Below are positions 1 to 7,312 of a DNA stretch of 64,000 nucleotides, piece after piece (positions within the stretch are counted from its first letter, which is position 1; every line of letters begins with the position of its first letter). The notes beneath the pieces were generated by a model, which saw only the letters and a list, made by a program, of their open reading frames with translations, was not told the DNA's origin and did not search any database. Position numbers and translations under genes: made by a program. This DNA is from CALEMW01 sp964343835 (lineage in GTDB: Bacteria; Krumholzibacteriota; Krumholzibacteriia; LZORAL124-64-63). Location of the stretch: positions 54,669 through 118,668 of the forward strand of contig CAYFKR010000011.1 in the NCBI GenBank assembly GCA_964343835.1. The letters are read 5' to 3'.

Positions 1-859
1 CCTCGTTCACGAGTTTGAGCAGCTTGCGCTTGCTCATGAGCGTATGGGTGAGCTCCAGGCGGGCGAACTCGATCTGCTGGGGATGGTAGACGCCCAGCTT
101 CTCCAGGAACCAGTCGTACAGGGGCCGGTGCACCTCGAACTCCAGGGTGCAGATGGAGTGGGTGATGCCCTCGAAGGAGTCCTCGAGGCCGTGGGCCCAG
201 TCGTACATGGGGTAGATGCACCAGTCGTCGCCGGTGCGGTGGTGTGCCGCGTGGCGGATGCGGTAGATCAACGGGTCGCGCAGCAGCATGTTGGGCGAGG
301 CCATGTCGATCTTGGCGCGCAGCACCTTGGCGCCGTCGGGAAACTCGCCGGCTCGCATGCGGCGCAGCAGGTCCAGGTTCTCCTCGGGCGTGCGGTCGCG
401 GAACGGGGAATCCGTGCCCGCGCTCTTGACGGTGCCGCGGTTGGTGCGGATCTGCTCGTCGGTCTGGTCGTCCACGTAGGCGTCGCCCTGCTGCACGAGC
501 TGCTCGGCGAGTTCGTACATGCGCTCGAAGTAGTCCGACGCGAAGAAGAGGCGGTCCTCCCAGTCGGCGCCCAGCCAGCGGACGTCCTCCTGGATGGACT
601 CGACGTATTCCGTCTCCTCGGTGGTCGGGTTGGTGTCGTCGAAGCGCAGGTTGAACTTGCCGCCGTACTTCCTGGCCAGGCCGCTGTTGAGCACGATGGA
701 CTTGGCGTGGCCGATGTGGAGCCAGCCGTTGGGCTCGGGCGGGAAGCGCGTGTGCACGCGGCCCTCCCAGCGCCCGCTGGCATTGTCGTCCTCGATGATG
801 GCCTCGATGAAGTGGCCGCCGCCCTCGACGGGGGCGTCGTCGCGCGTGGTGTCGGACAT
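1..859 (-). CDS. glnS: Glutaminyl-tRNA synthetase, 5' part (runs off left edge)
   Basis: Class I aminoacyl-tRNA synthetase charging tRNA-Gln with glutamine in the cytoplasm. Only the first 286 residues are present; the 3' end lies left of base 1. The Rossmann catalytic domain shows RFPPEPNGWLHIGHAKS, with HIGH at residues 48-51, followed by NLRFDDTNP, as in GlnRS rather than GluRS. A KMSKS-like loop is seen as LMSKRKLL at the truncated end. The ATG at 857-859 follows a GAGGAA ribosome site. The gene lies downstream of a MarR-GNAT gene but is separated from it by a strong hairpin terminator, so it probably has its own promoter. The family assignment is confident; completeness of the gene cannot be judged. 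Confidence 0.93.
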   Translation of the reverse strand, partial: MSDTTRDDAPVEGGGHFIEAIIEDDNASGRWEGRVHTRFPPEPNGWLHIGHAKSIVLNSGLARKYGGKFNLRFDDTNPTTEETEYVESIQEDVRWLGADWEDRLFFASDYFERMYELAEQLVQQGDAYVDDQTDEQIRTNRGTVKSAGTDSPFRDRTPEENLDLLRRMRAGEFPDGAKVLRAKIDMASPNMLLRDPLIYRIRHAAHHRTGDDWCIYPMYDWAHGLEDSFEGITHSICTLEFEVHRPLYDWFLEKLGVYHPQQIEFARLELTHTLMSKRKLLKLVNE

Positions 860-874
860 GGTTCCTCGCATCGG

Positions 875-914
875 AAAAAGGGCCGTCGCCGCCTGATCCG
901 GCGGCGACGGCCCC
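875..914 (-). terminator. Rho-independent terminator after the MarR-GNAT gene
   Basis: A perfect 14-bp GC stem (880-893 with 900-913) closes a 6-base loop. On the minus strand it is followed by a run of five T (875-879). It lies between the stop of the MarR-GNAT gene and the start of glnS and separates the two units. Confidence 0.85.
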
Positions 915-951
915 AAACTACGCGCAGCGGGGGATCCTGTCCAGTCCGGGG

Positions 952-1935
952 CTAATCCGACGCCACCGCCCCCGCCCCCTGCACCAGATCCAGCTGCATG
1001 GAGATGGAACACCGCTCGTACTCCTCCCAGTCGGCCGGACCCGACTCCACCTGCCGGAATCCCAGCGTCGTGTAGAGGTTCAGGGCGGCCTTCAGCTCCG
1101 GGCTGGTGGCCAGCACCACGGAGCGGGCGCCCAGCTCACGAGCCTTCTCCAGCACGGCCTCGGCCAGCTGACGCCCGATGCCCATGCCCCGATGGGAGCT
1201 CGTGACGGCCATCTTGGTCAGCTCGAAGACACCGGCGCCGCGGCTGAGCAGGGCGCAGGTCCCCACCACGTCGTCGCGGTGGAGGGCGAAGAGGATGGCG
1301 CCGCCCTTGCGCAGCACCATGCGGTTGGGGTCGTCCAGGAGGCGGCGGTCGTGGTCCTCCACGCTGAAGTGCTCCTCCAGCCACTCCCGGTTGAGCGAGG
1401 CGAAGTGCTTCTTGTAGGCGGGACGGTAGTCCGCGATGCGCACGGCGAGGTCCCGGGGCATGTCCAGCCGTTCGCGGACCCGGTCGCCCATGCTGCGCTG
1501 GCCGAAGGCCCGTTCCACGGCCGTGAGGTCGCCGAGCAGATCGCAGCCGGCATCGGCCAGCAGTTCGGCGGAACAGCGGCGGATCTCCTCCCAGACGGGA
1601 GTGAGGATGCGGTGGGTTTCGCGGCCCTTGTCCGTGAGGGACAGCAGGATGCGGCGTTCGTCGGCGGGATCGCGCCGGCGTTCCACGTGGCCGTGCTTCA
1701 CGTGGTCGGTCACCACCTGGTTCACGGCGGGATGGGTCAGGCCCAGCATCTGGGCGGTTTCGGTGACGCCGCGGGCCGAGCCGTCGCCCAGGGCCTGGAA
1801 GACGGGGAACCAGCGGGGCATGAAGTCGACGTCGAGGTCCTCGTAGATGGCGGCGACGTCGCGCATGAGGAGATCGCTGAGGCGTTTGAGGCGACTGGCC
1901 AGGGCCAGTTCGCGGAGATCGTTGATCAGGTCCAT
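952..1935 (-). CDS. MarR-type winged helix fused to GNAT acetyltransferase
   Basis: A 327-residue two-domain protein. Residues about 30-115 form a MarR winged helix (ALGDGSARGVTETAQMLGL, then the wing RRRDPADERRILLSLTDKG). Residues about 165-315 form a GNAT fold with the acetyl-CoA loop HRGMGIGRQL at 249-258. Fusions of this type are a recognised bacterial family in which one polypeptide binds DNA and acetylates a small molecule or protein; the substrate is not predictable here. The gene is monocistronic on the minus strand, with a terminator behind it and another hairpin upstream. Confidence 0.85.
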   Translation of the reverse strand: MDLINDLRELALASRLKRLSDLLMRDVAAIYEDLDVDFMPRWFPVFQALGDGSARGVTETAQMLGLTHPAVNQVVTDHVKHGHVERRRDPADERRILLSLTDKGRETHRILTPVWEEIRRCSAELLADAGCDLLGDLTAVERAFGQRSMGDRVRERLDMPRDLAVRIADYRPAYKKHFASLNREWLEEHFSVEDHDRRLLDDPNRMVLRKGGAILFALHRDDVVGTCALLSRGAGVFELTKMAVTSSHRGMGIGRQLAEAVLEKARELGARSVVLATSPELKAALNLYTTLGFRQVESGPADWEEYERCSISMQLDLVQGAGAVASD

Positions 1936-2010
1936 ACGGTCGCAGTCTCCGATGATGTCGGTCGGGGCGATATCGTTCGAACGTCATAGCGGGAGAGGCA
2001 TGATAGCACA

Positions 2011-2042
2011 GGGCGCCGCGACGGGAAACCGTCGCGGCGCCC
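2011..2042 (-). terminator. Hairpin terminator after the cysteine-repeat gene
   Basis: A perfect 14-bp stem (2011-2024 with 2029-2042) with a 4-base loop sits 17 nt beyond the stop of the cysteine-repeat gene. The sequence after it on the minus strand is only weakly T-rich, so termination may be partial. Confidence 0.6.
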
Positions 2043-2059
2043 ATGTCGATCTTCCGGTA

Positions 2060-2584
2060 TCAGCTGCCGGAACCGGCCTTGGCGGCCTCGTCGACCTTGG
2101 CCTCGTAGGCCGCCTTCACACCGGCGGCGTCCTTGCCGCAGCAACCCTTGCCGGCATCCAGGGCCTTCACGCAGCAGTCGTGCATGGACGCCCGGGCGGC
2201 CTTGGCGTTGCAGAGCTTGGCCTCGTAGGCGGCCTTCAGGCTCGCGGCGTCCTTGCCGCAACAGCCCTTGCCGGCCTCCAGGGCCTCGGCGCAGCACTCG
2301 TGCATGGACGCCTTGGCGGCGGCGCAGGCCCGGTGCTCGGCATGGGCGGCGGCCACCTCGTCGGCGGACTTGCCGCAGCAGCCCTTGCCGGCCTCGGCGG
2401 CGGCGACGCAGCACTCGCTCATGGCCTTGTCGGTGGAACAGGTGGAGGCGTTCCGGGGGGAACAGGCCTTCTCCTTGTGGGCCTTGGAGGCCTTCGGGCC
2501 GCAGGAGCCGCAGTGGGCCATGGCGGAGCCGGCGGTCAGGGCGACCAGGGCGACGACGGCGAGCAGCGTGGCGATCTTCTTCAT
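2060..2584 (-). CDS. Secreted protein with three cysteine-rich repeats
   Basis: A 174-residue exported protein of unrecognised family. A signal peptide (MKKIATLLAVVALVALTAGSAMA) ends in an AMA cleavage site, so the protein should be periplasmic or extracellular. The mature part starts HCGSCG and then carries three tandem units of about 38-40 residues, each with a CC pair, an acidic-alanine helix, AGKGCCGK and another helix. Charged, alanine-rich helices joined by paired cysteines suggest a metal-binding or disulfide-linked helical hairpin array; the ligand is unknown. The start was set at the ATG at 2582-2584 because AAAGGA lies just upstream and the signal peptide begins there; an in-frame upstream ATG would add 38 residues without these features. 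It is a single-gene unit between two terminators. Confidence 0.75.
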   Translation of the reverse strand: MKKIATLLAVVALVALTAGSAMAHCGSCGPKASKAHKEKACSPRNASTCSTDKAMSECCVAAAEAGKGCCGKSADEVAAAHAEHRACAAAKASMHECCAEALEAGKGCCGKDAASLKAAYEAKLCNAKAARASMHDCCVKALDAGKGCCGKDAAGVKAAYEAKVDEAAKAGSGS

Positions 2585-2697
2585 GGGACGGTCCTTTCGC
2601 GGGAGTCGCTTCGTTATCGGGCATCGTCCGGGCAGGTCGGACATGAAATTAGAGCGGTTTACTCTGTATTTAGTACGCACGAAAGCCCGAAACGACA

Positions 2698-2721
2698 ACG
2701 GGCCCCGTTCCCGGGGCCCGT
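2698..2721 (-). terminator. Terminator at the end of the chemotaxis operon
   Basis: A perfect 10-bp stem (2698-2707 with 2712-2721) with a TTCC loop lies 23 nt after the cheR stop. On the minus strand it is followed by a T-rich stretch. It closes the cheA-cheR transcript. Confidence 0.75.
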
Positions 2722-2744
2722 CATCCTCGAACCGGAGGTTGCGC

Positions 2745-3818
2745 TCAGGAGAACTTGGCGTTGATCTCGCGCAGCTTCGCGAGCACGTCGGTGAGGTCGG
2801 TCGGATCGGTGCCGCCGGCCGGGGCGGAGGGCGCGGCGGCGGGGGCGGAGGGCGCGGCGGCGGGGGCGGACGCCGGGGGAGCCGGCGTCGTCGAGCCGGC
2901 GCCGAAGGCCGGCTTCGCTCCCAGGGGGTTGCGCATCAGTTCCAGGTTCCGGGTGAGGACCTCGTTGGCGTCGCGACCCACGGCCTGGTAGAAGACCGCC
3001 CGGCCGTGGCGGAGGGTGACGAAGTCGTCGGTGTAGCCGTCGATGGTCTCCGACGAACCCAGGAAGAGATGCCCGTTCGGCCGCAGCGACCCGTGGATCT
3101 TCCCGTAGAGCCGGCGCTTGAACTCGTCGGAGAAGTAGATCGACACGTACCGGTTCAGGATCACGTCGAACTCGCCCAGCAGCGAGAACGTGTCCTGCAG
3201 GTTGAACTTGCGGAAGGTGATGCGCTCCTTCAGCTCCGGCTTGACCACCCAGTGGCGGCCGTCCTCGATGAAGTAGCGGTTGCGCACCTCGGTGCTCAGG
3301 CCGCGGGACATGGCCACGCTGTTGTAGCGGCCCGCCTTGGCCTCGGCCAGGGCCGTGTCCGAGATGTCCGACGCCAGGATCTCGATGTGCTCCGCCTTCA
3401 GGGAGGTCTGGGTGCGGATGTACTCGAGAGCCGTGATCATCACGGAGTAGGGCTCCTGTCCGGTGGAGCAGGCCGAACTCCAGATGCGGACCCGGTCGCG
3501 CTTGTTGCGGCGGATCTCGTCGGCGTACTGGGGCAGCAGCTTTTCGCGCAGGGCGATGAACGGACCCTGGTCGCGGAACCACAGGGTCTCGTTGGTGGTC
3601 ATGGCGTCCACGATCAGGTCGTGGATGCGGTTCGACTTGTCGCGCCTGGCCTTGTCGAGCAGGTCGGACCAACCGCTGCACCCCTCGCTCCTGACGATGG
3701 GGTTCAGGCGGGTCTCGATGAGGTACCGCTTGTCGTCGCCGAGAGCGATGCCCGCCACCTCTTCGATGTAGCTCCGCAGGGCGTCGTATGTGGAGTTGTC
3801 GATGGTCGTCTGGGTCAT
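2745..3818 (-). CDS. cheR: Chemoreceptor methyltransferase CheR
   Basis: A 357-residue S-adenosylmethionine-dependent methyltransferase that methylates glutamates of chemoreceptors to set adaptation. The N-terminal helical domain contains NETLWFRD near residue 76. The SAM-binding domain shows WSSACSTGQEPYS near 113 and DVILNRYVSIYF, where most family members read CRNV in place of NRYV. After about residue 290 there is a proline/alanine-rich linker and a short C-terminal helix (VLAKLREINAKF), an extension that could tether the enzyme. It is the last gene of the operon and starts 12 nt after cheB. Only one receptor is encoded nearby. Confidence 0.93.
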   Translation of the reverse strand: MTQTTIDNSTYDALRSYIEEVAGIALGDDKRYLIETRLNPIVRSEGCSGWSDLLDKARRDKSNRIHDLIVDAMTTNETLWFRDQGPFIALREKLLPQYADEIRRNKRDRVRIWSSACSTGQEPYSVMITALEYIRTQTSLKAEHIEILASDISDTALAEAKAGRYNSVAMSRGLSTEVRNRYFIEDGRHWVVKPELKERITFRKFNLQDTFSLLGEFDVILNRYVSIYFSDEFKRRLYGKIHGSLRPNGHLFLGSSETIDGYTDDFVTLRHGRAVFYQAVGRDANEVLTRNLELMRNPLGAKPAFGAGSTTPAPPASAPAAAPSAPAAAPSAPAGGTDPTDLTDVLAKLREINAKFS

Positions 3819-3830
3819 GTCCCCACGCTC

Positions 3831-4913
3831 CTAGCGCATGCGCGCCATGCTGAAGGCGTTCAACTCGGCCATGCGGCCGGCGATGTCGTCGAGGGCGACC
3901 TGCTCGTCGGAAAGGCCGGCCTCGTCCACGGCCCGCGGCATGCCGTAGACCACGCACGTATCCTCGGTCTGGCTCAAGCAGTGGCAGCGACCCGTCTTGA
4001 GCGTGCGCACGCCGTCCAGGCCGTCGCACCCCATGCCGGTCATCACCACGGCCAGCACGTTGCCCTTCTCGGGAATGATCGAGAGGGAACGGAACAGCAC
4101 GTCGGCCGCGGGGCGCACGTTGCACTCCGGCGGATCCTCGTTGAGCCGGGCGATGGAGCGCCCGCTCTCGCGCCTGACGAACATGTGCTTGCCGCCGGGC
4201 GCGATGTAGACGTGACGGGGCAGGATCTCCATGCCCTCCTCGGCCTCCACCACGGTCAGCGCCGACTTCGAGTCCAGGCTCTTGGCAAGCGATGCCGTGA
4301 ACAGGGGCGGCATGTGCTGAACCATGACGATGGGAGTCGGGTAGTCGCCCGGCAGGTTCGGGATGACCCGCGCCAGGGACTCCGGGCCGCCGGTGGACAC
4401 GGCCAGGGCCGTGATCCAGAAGCCTCCGGGAGGCGTCAGGACCGTGTTGGCCTTGGCCGGAGGCGCGGCGGGTCGGGCCGGTGCGGCTGCGGGCGACAGC
4501 GGGGTCATCCGGCGGGCCGCCAGGGCCTTGACCGCCTTGCCGAGATCCTCCGACAGGATGGTGACCGAAGCGGCGAAGCCCGCTCCCGCGGGCTTGCAGA
4601 CCACCTCGAGGGCGCCGAGCTGGAGGGCCTTCACCGTCATGTCCGTCCCGGCGCCGCCGGCGGAGCTCACGACGATCACCTGGGGAGTCCGCGGCCGTCC
4701 CTTGAGGGACTCCAGGATCTCCAGACCGTTCATGTCGGGCAGGTTCATGTCCAGGAAGACCACGTCGAAGGTGCCGCGGTCGATGGCCTCGAGGCCCTCA
4801 CGGCCGCGGCCGACCACGTCCACGTGATCGATGCCGTCGATGCCCGCCAGGACCTCTCCCATCACCTGCTGGAAGACGATGCTGTCCTCGATCACCAGCG
4901 CTCGGAATCCCAT
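3831..4913 (-). CDS. cheB: Chemoreceptor methylesterase/deamidase CheB
   Basis: A 360-residue two-domain adaptation enzyme. The receiver (1-120) has the phospho-accepting Asp55 in VVFLDMNLPD. After a Pro/Ala linker (138-155), the methylesterase domain carries the expected triad: Ser173 (AVSTGGPES), His200 (VQHMP) and Asp297 (MTGMGCDG). Phosphorylation by CheA should activate removal of receptor methyl groups. It sits between the receptor gene and cheR. A GC-rich hairpin separates it from the receptor gene and may set relative expression. Confidence 0.95.
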   Translation of the reverse strand: MGFRALVIEDSIVFQQVMGEVLAGIDGIDHVDVVGRGREGLEAIDRGTFDVVFLDMNLPDMNGLEILESLKGRPRTPQVIVVSSAGGAGTDMTVKALQLGALEVVCKPAGAGFAASVTILSEDLGKAVKALAARRMTPLSPAAAPARPAAPPAKANTVLTPPGGFWITALAVSTGGPESLARVIPNLPGDYPTPIVMVQHMPPLFTASLAKSLDSKSALTVVEAEEGMEILPRHVYIAPGGKHMFVRRESGRSIARLNEDPPECNVRPAADVLFRSLSIIPEKGNVLAVVMTGMGCDGLDGVRTLKTGRCHCLSQTEDTCVVYGMPRAVDEAGLSDEQVALDDIAGRMAELNAFSMARMR

Positions 4914-4939
4914 GCTCGTTCATCCCCCGTGTAGGTGCT

Positions 4940-4965
4940 GGGGGGCCGGCCGGGGCCGGCCCCCC
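4940..4965 (-). other. Intercistronic hairpin between mcp and cheB
   Basis: A 12-bp perfect GC stem (4940-4951 with 4954-4965) with an almost absent loop lies in the 59-nt gap between the receptor stop and the cheB start. There is no T-run, so it reads as an mRNA-stability or attenuation element inside the operon rather than a full terminator. Confidence 0.5.
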
Positions 4966-4972
4966 GTCGTCG

Positions 4973-6745
4973 TCAGACCTGGAACCTGGAGATCAGGGAG
5001 TCCATGGTGTCGGCCAGGTCGGACAGCTGTCCGGCGTTCTGGCGGGCCACCTGCACGCCCTCGTCCGTGGCCATGGCGGCCTCGCGGACGCCCTGGATCG
5101 TGCGGGAGATCTCCTGGGTGCCCTCGGCTCCCTCCTGCACGCGACGGGTGATCTCCTGGGCGGCCTGGTTGGCCACGCCGCCGCTCTTGGCGATCTCGTT
5201 CAGGGTCGCCGACTGCTCCTCCACCGCGCTGGCGATGGACGTGGAGATCTCGTTGACCTCCTCGATCACCGTCGAGATGTTCTCGATGGCGTCGACCGCC
5301 GTCACGGTGCTCGACTGCATGTCGGTGATCTCGCGGTTGATCTCCTCGGTGGCCTGCGTGGTCTGACGGGCCAGTTCCTTGACCTCGTTGGCGACCACCG
5401 CGAAGCCCTTGCCGGCCTCGCCGGCGCTGGCGGCCTCGATGGTGGCATTCAGCGCGAGCAGGTTGGTCTGGTCGGCGATGTCGGTGATCACGTCCAGCAC
5501 CTTGCCGATCTTGGCCGACGCGCTCTTGAGCTGCTCCATGATCTCCACCGTCTGCTTGGACTGGCGGTTCGCCTTGGACGCGATGTCGGAGCCGCGCACG
5601 GAGCTCTTGGCCACTTCCTGGATCGACGCGCTCATCTCCTCGATGGACGAGGCGACGGTGTTGAGCATCTGGGACATGTCCTCGGCGGAGCCGGCGATGC
5701 CCTGGATGCTGGTGGACAGCTCCTCGCCCGCCGACGACACCGTGTTGGACACGCTGGCCATCTTCTCCGAGTCGTCCACGAGCTTGTCGGAACGCTCGGC
5801 CAGGCTGTTGGAGGTGTCCTTGAGGGTCTGGCTGCCGCCCTTGAGCTCGGAGATGAGGTCGCGCAGGCCCTCGCTCATGGTGTTGAATGCCCGGCCCAGT
5901 TCGCCGATCTCGTCCTCGCGGTCGGCGAAGTCGGCCTGGTGGCCCAGCTCGCCGCTGGAGAGGTGCTCGGCCAGCTCGACGGCCTGGCCCAGCGGGTCGA
6001 CGATCAGCTTCTTCATGGCCCAGTTCAGGGCGAAGGCCAGCAGGCCCAGGCCGATCACGATGATCAGGCCCATGCGGCGGACGCTGGCCATGAAGGCGGC
6101 GTCGGCCTCGTCCATGGACTGGATGACCTCGAAAGCGCCGTGGATGCTGCCGACCTTCCAGTTCTCCATCCGGCCGCCGTAGCCGTCGACGCCGCGGTCG
6201 TTGCCCCAGAGCTCCATGGACTGGGCGGGATCGCCGTGACAGGCCATGCAGTTCTCGCTCAGGCGCACGGGGCGGAAGTAGCGGATGGTGTTGGCTTCGT
6301 CGTCGTGCACGTAGTACTCGTCGAGATCGCTTTCCTTCATGATCTTGAGGGCTTCGGCCTCGATCTCGTCGGGCGTGTTGTCGGGGTTGCGGGGCTCGAA
6401 CTTGGGCGTGCGGAAGACGTAGCCGCCCTCGTCCGCGTTCTCCATGACCGAGCGCCACGAGGCCACGATGGGCGCGGCGCCGATGGCCTCGTCGCCCAGG
6501 CCGGCGTCGATCTTCTCGCGCAGGTCGGCGACGGAGAACATGCCGTCGTGCCAGAGCTGCTCCATGGCGGTGCGGGTACCCTCGGCGCTCAGGAGCACCG
6601 AACGGGCCTTCTCCACGTACTGCTGGTCGACCGAGGTCCGCTCCTCGGAAGCCCACATGCCGAACAGTGCCACGAAGAGCAGGGCGGGCACGCCCACGCT
6701 CACCACGGTGATCTTGGTCTTCACGGACCACTTGTTCCAGAACAT
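4973..6745 (-). CDS. Methyl-accepting chemotaxis protein with periplasmic haem-c (DUF3365-like) sensor
   Basis: A 590-residue membrane chemoreceptor. TM1 is about 10-31 and TM2 about 224-244; a HAMP-like segment follows TM2, then a long coiled-coil signalling domain whose hairpin tip reads ADQTNLLALNATIEAA. The 190-residue periplasmic part contains CMACH at residues 166-170, a covalent haem-c attachment motif, in a DUF3365/Tll0287-like context (YFRPVRLSENCMACHGDP). This suggests sensing of redox state, oxygen or NO. The start was placed at the ATG at 6743-6745 because AGGAGG lies six bases upstream; an in-frame upstream ATG has no such site. It is the only receptor in the operon, so the haem sensor is probably the main input for this CheA. 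Confidence 0.9.
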   Translation of the reverse strand: MFWNKWSVKTKITVVSVGVPALLFVALFGMWASEERTSVDQQYVEKARSVLLSAEGTRTAMEQLWHDGMFSVADLREKIDAGLGDEAIGAAPIVASWRSVMENADEGGYVFRTPKFEPRNPDNTPDEIEAEALKIMKESDLDEYYVHDDEANTIRYFRPVRLSENCMACHGDPAQSMELWGNDRGVDGYGGRMENWKVGSIHGAFEVIQSMDEADAAFMASVRRMGLIIVIGLGLLAFALNWAMKKLIVDPLGQAVELAEHLSSGELGHQADFADREDEIGELGRAFNTMSEGLRDLISELKGGSQTLKDTSNSLAERSDKLVDDSEKMASVSNTVSSAGEELSTSIQGIAGSAEDMSQMLNTVASSIEEMSASIQEVAKSSVRGSDIASKANRQSKQTVEIMEQLKSASAKIGKVLDVITDIADQTNLLALNATIEAASAGEAGKGFAVVANEVKELARQTTQATEEINREITDMQSSTVTAVDAIENISTVIEEVNEISTSIASAVEEQSATLNEIAKSGGVANQAAQEITRRVQEGAEGTQEISRTIQGVREAAMATDEGVQVARQNAGQLSDLADTMDSLISRFQV

Positions 6746-6799
6746 CGTCATCCTCCTGATCCGGAGCGTCGCTCCGTCGTCATGCACTCCGTCGGCGGG

Positions 6800-7312
6800 T
6801 CAGACCTGAGCCGCCTGGTGCTGGTACTGGGCGCCAAGGCCGGCCGAGAGCAGATTGCGCAGGGCCAGCACCAGCAGGAGCTGCCCATCCAGCTTCAACA
6901 CGCCCGAGAGATGGTTCACTTCGAGGCCGTTGGCGTTGGCGGGGGGAGCGTCGAGGCCCTCCTCGCCGACGGTGGCCACGTCGGAGATGCCGTCGACCAG
7001 CAGGCCGATGGCGTCGTTGCCGAGTCCGTCGTCGACCAGTCCCTGGTCCACCAGACGGCTCATCTCGCCCCCCGTCTTCAGGATGATGCACCGCGAGGAG
7101 GGGGTGACCTCACGGGACTTCAGGCCGAGCCCGGGGCTCGGATCGAACACGGTGATGATCTGCCCGCGCAGGTTGAGCAGGCCCCTCACGGCGGGGGGCG
7201 CCTTCTCGACCGGCGTGAACTGGACGCCGCGGATGATCTCGCGCACGTACAGGATGTCGATCCCGAACAGGTGGTCGTCCATCCTGAAGGACACGAACTG
7301 CTGCTCAAACAT
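6800..7312 (-). CDS. cheW: Chemotaxis coupling protein CheW
   Basis: A 170-residue adaptor that couples the receptor to CheA. The single CheW fold is recognisable from FVSFRMDDHLFGIDILYV, VREIIRG and VRGLLNLRGQIITVFDP. Its ATG lies within the last codons of cheA (8-nt overlap), so the two are translationally coupled. It is slightly long for the family and includes an acidic insert around residues 105-130. Confidence 0.93.
   Translation of the reverse strand: MFEQQFVSFRMDDHLFGIDILYVREIIRGVQFTPVEKAPPAVRGLLNLRGQIITVFDPSPGLGLKSREVTPSSRCIILKTGGEMSRLVDQGLVDDGLGNDAIGLLVDGISDVATVGEEGLDAPPANANGLEVNHLSGVLKLDGQLLLVLALRNLLSAGLGAQYQHQAAQV

Noticed and set aside
2585..2690. CCCGATAA upstream of the cysteine-repeat gene as another FliA-like site
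   Set aside because: The -10-like element is good, but no TCAA or TAAA occurs 15 bases upstream.
2253..4934. 893-residue open frame on the plus strand across the cysteine-repeat, cheR and cheB genes
   Set aside because: It is antisense to genes with clear domains, with low-complexity His/Val/Gly composition typical of antisense frames in GC-rich DNA.
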